Assembly: GCA_946478985.1 (NCBI GenBank)
Contig: CAMLDZ010000066.1
Location: 1-15,681 of the forward strand
DNA: 15,681 nt
Source of the DNA: an uncultured Solimonas sp.
Lineage (GTDB): Bacteria; Pseudomonadota; Gammaproteobacteria; Nevskiales; Nevskiaceae
Reading direction: 5' to 3'
Positions 1 through 6,965 of this stretch are shown here, piece after piece. The position numbers and the translations under genes are program-made. The notes under the pieces were generated by a model that was given only the letters and a program-made list of their open reading frames with translations, was not told the origin of the DNA and searched no databases. Each line of letters starts with the position of its first letter. Positions within the stretch are counted from its first letter, which is position 1.

Positions 1-28
1 AACAGGCCCTAAGCCGGCCTCTCGAATC

Positions 29-57
29 AAAAAGGCCCCGCGATGCGGGGCCTTTTT
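29..57 (-). terminator. Rho-independent terminator downstream of rpoD
   Basis: A 13-bp perfect stem (29-41 with 45-57) has a GAT loop on the plus strand and lies 16 bp past the rpoD stop codon. The core is GGCCCCGC/GCGGGGCC. A-runs on one arm and T-runs on the other make it work in both directions: read on the minus strand the stem is followed by a T-rich stretch, and on the plus strand it ends in TTTTTT. It therefore probably ends the rpsU-yqeY-dnaG-rpoD transcript and may also stop transcription arriving from the left. The first 28 bases of the window hold nothing I can identify. Confidence 0.9.
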
Positions 58-73
58 TCTGGCTGCGTCCGGC

Positions 74-1963
<1,890 letters not shown>

Positions 1964-2030
1964 GCGGTACTCGATCCAAAGCGGCGCCAGGGACTCTGGC
2001 GGGGTGCAGCGTTAAAGCGCGGAACTGCGC

Positions 2031-2036
2031 ATTATA
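2031..2036 (-). promoter_or_regulatory. Candidate -10 box of an internal rpoD promoter
   Basis: On the minus strand the dnaG-rpoD gap contains a perfect TATAAT followed directly by the GC-rich sequence GCGCAG. This would place a transcription start near 2024 and give rpoD a leader of about 60 nt. No convincing -35 hexamer is present at 16-18 bp spacing, because that position falls inside the hairpin at 2047-2068. A GC-rich discriminator is typical of promoters inhibited by ppGpp, so stringent control is possible but inferred. Extra promoters just before rpoD are well known in this operon in other bacteria. Confidence 0.5.
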
Positions 2037-2046
2037 CAGAAACCAC

Positions 2047-2068
2047 GCTCATCGCTTCGGCGATGAGC
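2047..2068 (-). other. Stable hairpin overlapping the dnaG stop codon
   Basis: Perfect 9-bp stem (2047-2055 with 2060-2068) and a 4-base loop. It spans the dnaG TGA at 2049-2051. On the minus strand the following sequence is GTGGTTTCTG, which has too few T residues for a strong intrinsic terminator. It may be a weak terminator, an mRNA 3' stabiliser or a processing site separating dnaG from rpoD. On the plus strand the loop would be UUCG closed by C-G, but no plus-strand transcript is expected here. Confidence 0.5.
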
Positions 2069-3866
2069 GCTCACTGCGGCGGCGCGTCAGCGCCTGGAAT
2101 TCGCGCATTTCGGGGTCGGTCAGCGTCCGTGACGCCGCCTCCGAGAGCAGATGCGCGCTGCGCTGGTCGAGCGCACGTTCGGTCATGCCTTTTATGACGT
2201 CGAAAAACTCGGTTTCAATGCTGGCGTCGCTGAGCTTTGCCGACAGGGTGGCGCCGAGCATCGGGTCATTGAGGTCGGAGGACAGCACGCGGCGCACGGC
2301 GTCCGCCTTCTTGCCGTCGCCCAGCGCCAGCAGCAGCTGCGATGCAGTGGCGCCGTGGTGGGCCTGGAAGAAGTCGATCACCTCCATCAGCAGCGGCAGT
2401 CCCGGCAGCTCGGCCTGTGCCAGCAATTCGGGATTGCCAATCTGCTCGGCCAGGTCCGGGCGCTCCAGCAGTAGTTGCAGGGCGCGGCGCACCGGGCGGG
2501 CGGCGCCAAGCACGGCTGTCTCGCCGGGCGCGGCGGCCTCGGCCGCCGTTGCCGCCGCCGGTTTGCCGCCGCCGAGCATGGCATCGACCTCGCCACGTGG
2601 CAGCCGGGCGCGGCGCGCCAGCTCGTCGATCAGCAGGCTGCGCAGTGCGCCGGCCGGCAGTTTCTCGAGATGCGGCCGTGCCAATGCCACCAGCCGCGCC
2701 CGGCCTTCGACGCTGCCCAGTGCCAGTCCCGCCGCCAGCGAATCGAGAAGGAACTGCGACAGCGGCATCGCTGCATCGATCTGCGCGCGAAACGCTTCGG
2801 CGCCGCTTTGCTGCACCCAGGTATCCGGGTCATGGCCGTCGGGCATGAACATGAACACGCATTCGCGGCCGTCGTGCATTTCCGGCAGTGCCTGCTCCAG
2901 GGCGCGCCACGCGGCCGCTCGGCCGGCGCGGTCGCCGTCGAAGCAGAACACCACCTTGGCGGTCGACTTGAACAGCAGCTGCAGATGCTCGCGCGTGGTC
3001 GCGGTACCCAGCGTCGCCACTGCCTGGCTGATGCCATGCTGCGCCAGCATCACCACGTCCATGTAGCCCTCGACCACCAGCAGCCAGGGCAGGGCGCTGG
3101 TCGTCGCGGTGCGCGCCTCGTAGAGGCCGTAGAGATTGCGTCCTTTGTGGAACAGCGCCGTCTCCGGCGAGTTCAGGTACTTGGCCGGGTCGTTGGCCAG
3201 GGTGCGGCCGCCGAAGCCGATGACGCGGCCGCGCGTGTCCCGGATCGGGAACATCACGCGGTTGCGGAAGCGGTCATAGGCATTGCTTGAACTCGCCTTT
3301 TCAGGCGAGCGGGCCTTGCTGCCCTCGCGTTCGATCAGCAGGCCGGCGTCCAGCGCGTGTCGCGTGTCCTTGAGGAACTGCGTCAGCGCGTCCCAGCTCT
3401 CCGGTGCGTAGCCGATGCCGAATCGCCGCGCAGTCTCGCCGCTGACGCCGCGCTTCTTCAGGTATGCGATCGCCTCGGGCGCCTGCTTGAGCCGCTCGGT
3501 GAAGAAGCGTTGAGCGGCGGCCAGCGCGTCCAGCGGGCCGTCGAGTACCACGCGCGGCTCGTTGCCGCCCTCGCGCGGCACTTCGACGCCGGCGCGCTTG
3601 GCCAGCTCCTCGACCGCCTCGACGAAGCTCAGCCGGTCGTACTCCATGAGGAACGAGATCGCCGTGCCGTTCTTGCCGGAGCTGAAGTCGAAGAACATCT
3701 GCTTCTGCGGCGAGACGAAGAACGACGGCGATTTCTCGCTGGTGAACGGCGACAGCCCCTTGTATTCGCGGCCGGCCCGCTTGAGCTCGACGCGCGCGCC
3801 GATCAGCTCGACGATATCGGTTCGCGCGAGCAGATCGTGGATGAAGGAGTCGGGAATCCGGGCCAT
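2049..3866 (-). CDS. dnaG: DNA primase DnaG with a ligand-less zinc-ribbon domain
   Basis: DnaG synthesises RNA primers at the replication fork and binds the DnaB helicase through its C-terminus. It has 605 residues (E. coli about 581). I chose the ATG at 3866 (MARIPDSF...) because AGGA lies 6 bases upstream; a longer TTG-initiated form from 3920 has no such support. The N-terminal CHC2-type domain covers about residues 1-97. The TOPRIM catalytic core has E266 in VVEGYMD and D310/D312 in FDGDRAG. A low-complexity Ala-rich linker near 450-470 precedes the helicase-interaction domain. The odd feature is that the positions expected to bind zinc are S39, T42, D60 and S63 instead of Cys/His/Cys/Cys, while the surrounding fold residues (PF..EKSPSF, KQMFFDF..GK.G.AI.FLM) remain. 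The catalytic core is intact, so the enzyme is probably functional. Confidence 0.97.
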   Translation of the reverse strand: MARIPDSFIHDLLARTDIVELIGARVELKRAGREYKGLSPFTSEKSPSFFVSPQKQMFFDFSSGKNGTAISFLMEYDRLSFVEAVEELAKRAGVEVPREGGNEPRVVLDGPLDALAAAQRFFTERLKQAPEAIAYLKKRGVSGETARRFGIGYAPESWDALTQFLKDTRHALDAGLLIEREGSKARSPEKASSSNAYDRFRNRVMFPIRDTRGRVIGFGGRTLANDPAKYLNSPETALFHKGRNLYGLYEARTATTSALPWLLVVEGYMDVVMLAQHGISQAVATLGTATTREHLQLLFKSTAKVVFCFDGDRAGRAAAWRALEQALPEMHDGRECVFMFMPDGHDPDTWVQQSGAEAFRAQIDAAMPLSQFLLDSLAAGLALGSVEGRARLVALARPHLEKLPAGALRSLLIDELARRARLPRGEVDAMLGGGKPAAATAAEAAAPGETAVLGAARPVRRALQLLLERPDLAEQIGNPELLAQAELPGLPLLMEVIDFFQAHHGATASQLLLALGDGKKADAVRRVLSSDLNDPMLGATLSAKLSDASIETEFFDVIKGMTERALDQRSAHLLSEAASRTLTDPEMREFQALTRRRSERSSPKR

Positions 3867-3883
3867 ATGTCGTCCTGACAAGC

Positions 3884-3903
3884 CGCCGCCATCGCTGGCG
3901 GCG
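3884..3903 (-). other. Hairpin in the yqeY-dnaG gap
   Basis: A 7-bp G/C stem (3884-3890 with 3897-3903) with a 6-base loop lies just upstream of the dnaG ribosome-binding site (AGGA at 3876-3873, minus strand), in a 70-bp gap. No T-run follows it. It could tune dnaG translation or mark an RNA cleavage site; in E. coli the region before dnaG is known to be processed by RNase E. Here the role is a guess. Confidence 0.3.
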
Positions 3904-3936
3904 ACTTTCAAAACAAGCAAGAGAGTAGGCCCGACT

Positions 3937-4383
3937 CTAGCCCAGTTTGGCCTTGATCAAGCCCGACAGCTTGCCCATATCGGTCTTGCCCTGAACCTTG
4001 GGCTTGATCCAGCCCATGACCTTGCCGATGTCCTTGCCGCCGGCAGCGCCGGTTTCGGCGATCGCCTGGCCGATCAGCGCGTCGACTTCCGCCTCGCTCA
4101 GCTGCTGCGGCAGATAGCCGATCAGGATCTGGATCTCGGAGGCTTCCTTGTCGGCGAGATCCGGGCGATTGCCGCTGCGAAACTGGCTTTCGGAGTCGCG
4201 GCGCTGCTTGATCATCTTCTCGACCGCGGTCAGCACGACCGCGTCGGTGAGCTCGGTCGACTCGACGACCTCGCGCTGCTTGAGTTCGGCCTGCAGCATG
4301 CGCAGGACCGTCAACTTGTCCTTCTCGCCGGCCCTCATGGCGGCCTTGACGTCTTCAGTGATGCGGGTCTTCAGATCGGACAT
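3937..4383 (-). CDS. yqeY: GatB/YqeY-domain protein
   Basis: This small cytoplasmic, mostly helical protein has 148 residues, the normal family length. It starts [20 protein letters not shown] and contains the family signatures [16 protein letters not shown] and, near the C-terminus, [21 protein letters not shown]. The domain resembles the tail of the GatB subunit of tRNA-dependent amidotransferase, where it contacts tRNA. The cellular role of the stand-alone protein is not established. GGAG lies 7 bases before the ATG. It sits between rpsU and dnaG, as in Pseudomonas and Xanthomonas, and is separated from rpsU by a terminator-like hairpin, so it should share the attenuated downstream transcript with dnaG and rpoD. 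Confidence 0.93.
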   Translation of the reverse strand: MSDLKTRITEDVKAAMRAGEKDKLTVLRMLQAELKQREVVESTELTDAVVLTAVEKMIKQRRDSESQFRSGNRPDLADKEASEIQILIGYLPQQLSEAEVDALIGQAIAETGAAGGKDIGKVMGWIKPKVQGKTDMGKLSGLIKAKLG

Positions 4384-4416
4384 GCGCGGGCTCCAGGATG
4401 CGACACAAACAACGAA

Positions 4417-4438
4417 ACCCCGGTTTTGAGGCCGGGGT
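4417..4438 (-). terminator. Internal terminator/attenuator after rpsU
   Basis: A 7-bp stem ACCCCGG/CCGGGGT (4417-4423 with 4432-4438) has an 8-base loop. On the minus strand it is followed by TTTCGTTGTTTG. It lies 29 bp past the rpsU stop and before yqeY. This matches the partial terminator known between rpsU and dnaG in E. coli, which lets S21 be made in large excess over primase and sigma. That function is carried over by analogy. Confidence 0.7.
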
Positions 4439-4467
4439 CGCGGGTACTGCGTACCGTCAACCGCTGT

Positions 4468-4683
4468 TTAGAACAGGCGGATGCGGCGATTCGATTCGCG
4501 CTGCACTTTCTTGGCCTGGCGCTTGACCGCAGCGGCGCGCATGCGCTTGCGTTCCTGGCTCGGCTTCTCGAAGTACTCATGCTTGCGCAGGTCGGTCAGG
4601 ACACCGGCTTTTTCGCAGGTGCGCTTGAAACGGCGCAGGGCCACTTCGAAAGGCTCGTTGTCGCGGACGCGGACAGAAGGCAT
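4468..4683 (-). CDS. rpsU: 30S ribosomal protein S21
   Basis: This 71-residue, very basic protein begins [20 protein letters not shown] and ends with an Arg/Lys-rich helix ([15 protein letters not shown] and a final RIRLF). These are the hallmarks of bacterial S21, which binds near the 3' end of 16S rRNA in the 30S subunit and helps initiation. Length and sequence are those of the gammaproteobacterial protein. A GAG-containing purine patch about 9 bases upstream supports the ATG at 4683. It is the first gene of the operon, transcribed away from tsaD, with a candidate sigma-70 promoter at 4745-4773 and a terminator immediately after it. Confidence 0.98.
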   Translation of the reverse strand: MPSVRVRDNEPFEVALRRFKRTCEKAGVLTDLRKHEYFEKPSQERKRMRAAAVKRQAKKVQRESNRRIRLF

Positions 4684-4715
4684 TCAGATCACTCTTCGTT
4701 TCGTTTGAGACAAAT

Positions 4716-4732
4716 TTGGCCACGGAGGCCAA
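4716..4732 (-). other. Small hairpin in the rpsU leader
   Basis: Perfect 6-bp stem TTGGCC/GGCCAA with a 5-base loop, lying between the candidate rpsU promoter and its ATG, about 33 bases before the start codon. It could affect leader folding or S21 feedback, but nothing in the sequence proves this. Confidence 0.3.
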
Positions 4733-4744
4733 TAAGGGGGCGGG

Positions 4745-4773
4745 ATTCTAGCCTGCACTTTCGCCGCATGCAA
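4745..4773 (-). promoter_or_regulatory. Candidate sigma-70 promoter of the rpsU operon
   Basis: On the minus strand a -35-like TTGCAT (4773-4768) and a -10 TAGAAT (4750-4745, 5 of 6 matches) are separated by exactly 17 bp. The predicted start is near 4738, which leaves a leader of about 55 nt containing a small hairpin. It lies in the 123-bp divergent region shared with tsaD. Confidence 0.45.
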
Positions 4774-4793
4774 TCACGCCTCGCTTTGCACCG

Positions 4794-4799
4794 TACAAT
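4794..4799 (+). promoter_or_regulatory. Possible -10 box immediately upstream of tsaD
   Basis: TACAAT (5 of 6 matches to TATAAT) ends 7 bases before the tsaD ATG. If used, transcription would begin at or next to the start codon and give a leaderless mRNA. This fits the absence of any Shine-Dalgarno-like purine run. No good -35 hexamer is visible, so support is weak. Confidence 0.25.
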
Positions 4800-4806
4800 G
4801 CGCGCC

Positions 4807-5856
4807 ATGTCCGCCGTTGCCTCGCCGAGCGACCGTCCGATTCTCGGCATCGAAACCTCCTGTGACGAAACCGCCTGCGCCGTCTACGACGGCCGCGCCG
4901 GCTTGCGCGCACATCTGCTGCACAGCCAGATCCGTCTGCATGCCGAGTACGGCGGCGTGGTGCCGGAGCTGGCCTCGCGCGATCACGTTGCGCGCATCCA
5001 CGGCCTGGTGCGCGGCGTGCTGGCTGAAGCGGGGGTGCGCGCCGATGAACTCGGCGGCATTGCCTACACCGCCGGGCCGGGCCTGATCGGCGCGCTGATG
5101 GTCGGCGCCTCGGTCGCCGCCGGGCTCGCCACCGCGCTGCAGCTGCCGCTGATCGCGGTCCATCACATGGAGGCGCATCTGCTGGCGCCGATGCTGGAAA
5201 CGCCGGCGCCATCGTTCCCGTTCGTGGCCCTGCTGGTGTCCGGCGGCCATACGCTGCTGGTCGCGGTGCGCGGCGTCGGCCAGTACGAGCTGCTCGGCGA
5301 GAGTCTGGACGACGCCGTCGGCGAGGCTTTCGACAAAACCGCCAAGATGCTCGGCCTGCCATACCCGGGCGGGCCGGAGCTGGCCAGGCTGGCCGAGACC
5401 GGCACGGCGACGCGTTTCAAGTTTCCGCGGCCGATGACCGATCGCCCAGGCCTCGATTTCAGCTTCAGCGGTTTGAAGACGGCGGTGCTGACGGCCCTGC
5501 CGCGCGACGCCGACGATGCGACCCGCGCCGACCTCGCGGCCTCGTTCCAGGAAGCCGTGACCGACACGCTGCAGATCAAGTGCCACCGCGCACTCGATGC
5601 CACCGGCTTCAAGCGGCTGGTGGTGGCCGGCGGCGTCGGCGCCAATCGCCGGCTGCGCGACAAGCTCGGCGCGCTGGCCCGCCGGCAGGACTTCGAACTG
5701 TTCTTCCCGCGCCAGGCGTTCTGCACCGACAATGGCGCGATGATCGCGTACGCCGGCTGGGCGCGCCGCGCGCAGGGCCGCGACCCGGCCGGCGCGCTGT
5801 TCACCACGCCGCGCTGGCCGCTGACCGATCTCACCCCGCCCGAAGCGAGCGCATAA
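4807..5856 (+). CDS. tsaD: tRNA N6-threonylcarbamoyladenosine transferase TsaD
   Basis: TsaD, with TsaB and TsaE, transfers the threonylcarbamoyl group from TC-AMP to A37 of ANN-decoding tRNAs (t6A). It has 349 residues, close to the usual 337-345. In order: [11 protein letters not shown] at 12-22, the metal-binding HMEAH with H120 and H124 (the alanine is commonly glycine), [38 protein letters not shown] and the C-terminal [12 protein letters not shown]. All belong to the ASKHA-fold Kae1/Qri7/TsaD family. The ATG at 4807 gives about 10 residues before the conserved ILGIETS. Alternative in-frame ATGs at 4798 and 4768 are possible, and none has a clear ribosome-binding site. The reading frame stays open far upstream across the minus-strand genes, but that part is not coding. 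folB begins 6 bp after the stop, so the two are probably co-translated. Confidence 0.97.
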   Translation: MSAVASPSDRPILGIETSCDETACAVYDGRAGLRAHLLHSQIRLHAEYGGVVPELASRDHVARIHGLVRGVLAEAGVRADELGGIAYTAGPGLIGALMVGASVAAGLATALQLPLIAVHHMEAHLLAPMLETPAPSFPFVALLVSGGHTLLVAVRGVGQYELLGESLDDAVGEAFDKTAKMLGLPYPGGPELARLAETGTATRFKFPRPMTDRPGLDFSFSGLKTAVLTALPRDADDATRADLAASFQEAVTDTLQIKCHRALDATGFKRLVVAGGVGANRRLRDKLGALARRQDFELFFPRQAFCTDNGAMIAYAGWARRAQGRDPAGALFTTPRWPLTDLTPPEASA

Positions 5857-5862
5857 AGACGT

Positions 5863-6237
5863 ATGGACAAGGTTTTCATCCGCGGTCTCGAAGTCGAGAC
5901 GATCATCGGCATCCACGGCTGGGAGCGCACCTTGCTGCGGCCGCTGATCTTCGATCTGGAAATGGGTGTCGATACGCGCGAGGCCGCCGCCAGCGATCAC
6001 GTCCGCGACGCGGTTGATTACGCCGCCGTGTCCGACGTCGTGCGCAAGATCGCCGAAACCCTGCAGCCGGCGCTGCTGGAGACGCTGGCCGAGAAGATTG
6101 CCCGCGAACTGTTCGACGGCTTTCCGATTGCCACGTTGAAGCTGGCGATCGACAAGCCCGGCGCGGTTGCCGGCGTCAAGGCCGTGGGCGTGGCGATCGA
6201 CCGCCGCCGCGAGGATTACGCGGTCTGCGGGCGCTGA
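5863..6237 (+). CDS. folB: Dihydroneopterin aldolase
   Basis: FolB cleaves 7,8-dihydroneopterin to 6-hydroxymethyl-7,8-dihydropterin and glycolaldehyde in tetrahydrofolate synthesis in the cytoplasm. The protein has 124 residues, normal for the family. Visible signatures are IIGIHGWER with the substrate-anchoring E21, VDYAAV with Y53, ETLAEKIA, and DKPGAV with the catalytic K98 (equivalent to the active-site lysine). It follows tsaD by 6 bp with no promoter, so it is the second gene of a tsaD-folB transcript. The ribosome-binding site is weak (AAAGA), which suggests coupling to tsaD translation. It ends 3 bp from the convergent gmhB stop, and no strong terminator separates them. Confidence 0.94.
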   Translation: MDKVFIRGLEVETIIGIHGWERTLLRPLIFDLEMGVDTREAAASDHVRDAVDYAAVSDVVRKIAETLQPALLETLAEKIARELFDGFPIATLKLAIDKPGAVAGVKAVGVAIDRRREDYAVCGR

Positions 6238-6240
6238 GGC

Positions 6241-6798
6241 TCAGCCGCTCCTGCGCTTGTCGGCACTCAGCAGGGCAGCGGTGAAATCCGCCAGGCTGTC
6301 ATAGACCTCGACGCCGTCCAGTTCGTCGCGGTGCTTCTGTTCGGTCTTGCGGCCGTTGCCGGTGCGCACCAGCACCGGCCGTGCGCCGGCCGCGCGCGCG
6401 GCCTGCAGGTCACGCCATGAATCGCCGAGCATCGGCACGCCCTCCAGCGTGACGCCGAGCCGCCGCGCCAGATCCAGCAGCATGCCGGGGCCGGGCTTGC
6501 GCTGCGGCGTGGGCGCATCCGGGTGGTCCGGCGCGAAGAAGATGCCGTCGACGCGACCGCCGAGTTCGGCCAGCTGCTTGTGCAGGCGTGCGTTGATCGC
6601 CGCGAAGGCGTCGTAGTCGAACAGCTGCTGGCCGAGGCCGGACTGGTTGGTGGCGATGAACACGCGCCAGCCGCTGTGGCCGAGCCGCGCGATCGCTTCG
6701 AGGCTGCCGGCGATCGGCTGCCATTGCGCCGGCGACCTGATGTAGTCCGGCGAGTCCTCGTTGATCACCCCGTCGCGATCGAGAATGACGACTTTCAT
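6241..6798 (-). CDS. gmhB: D,D-heptose 1,7-bisphosphate phosphatase GmhB, zinc-loop variant
   Basis: This HAD-superfamily phosphatase removes the C7 phosphate from D-glycero-D-manno-heptose 1,7-bisphosphate on the way to ADP-heptose for the LPS inner core. The 185-residue length fits GmhB. HAD motif I is DRDGVIN with nucleophile D7 and acid/base D9. Motif II is TNQSG (50-54). Motif III is R100-K101, and motif IV is GDSWRD with D126. The loop normally written C-P-H-H-P...C-x-C-R-K-P is present at 89-102 with the same length, but all three Cys and the ligand His are replaced (A89, D91, T97, Q99), so it should not bind zinc. AGGA lies 9 bases before the ATG. A related histidinol-phosphate phosphatase role is less likely, because glyS-linked gmhB is a common arrangement. 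Confidence 0.85.
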   Translation of the reverse strand: MKVVILDRDGVINEDSPDYIRSPAQWQPIAGSLEAIARLGHSGWRVFIATNQSGLGQQLFDYDAFAAINARLHKQLAELGGRVDGIFFAPDHPDAPTPQRKPGPGMLLDLARRLGVTLEGVPMLGDSWRDLQAARAAGARPVLVRTGNGRKTEQKHRDELDGVEVYDSLADFTAALLSADKRRSG

Positions 6799-6922
6799 GC
6801 GTCTGCATCCTGGCTGGTATCGGCGGCCGCACCGCGAGTGTCGTGAAGTTTACCGGGGTGCGGGGCGGCGGCATCTGCAGAACTGTCATCAGATTCCAAA
6901 GCCAGTGTCACATCGGCCGGCT

Positions 6923-6945
6923 TGAATAGACCGGATGTCTATTCA
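6923..6945. promoter_or_regulatory. Perfect 9-bp inverted repeat upstream of the TonB receptor gene
   Basis: TGAATAGAC, a 5-base spacer CGGAT, then GTCTATTCA: every base of the 9-bp arms pairs. It ends 20 bases before the receptor ATG, in the 167-bp gap between divergent gmhB and the receptor. Its size and symmetry suit an operator for a dimeric repressor or activator, or an mRNA hairpin controlling translation. No regulator gene lies beside it. I found no convincing sigma-70 promoter pair around it. Confidence 0.6.
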
Positions 6946-6965
6946 CGTTGCACACACAGGCCACC

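Noticed and set aside
3867..3920. Longer DnaG beginning at a TTG
   Set aside because: The conserved primase N-terminus is MARIPDSF, and AGGA is correctly spaced for the ATG at 3866.
3562..4806. Upstream extension of the tsaD reading frame across rpsU, yqeY and part of dnaG
   Set aside because: The frame merely stays open. It runs antisense to three real genes, and the conserved TsaD N-terminus begins near 4840.
4774..6000. A 408-codon minus-strand ORF across tsaD and into folB
   Set aside because: It lies antisense to two clear enzymes, its product is Ala/Arg/Gln-rich without recognisable motifs, and it has no start signals.
6233..6245. Small palindrome GCTGAGGCTCAGC spanning the folB and gmhB stop codons as a terminator
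   Set aside because: The stem is only 5 bp, with no T-run on either side. It is probably a by-product of the two stop codons facing each other.
6948..6965. TTG start giving the receptor 6 more residues
   Set aside because: The ATG at 6966 has an AGG 5 bases upstream and gives a standard signal peptide.
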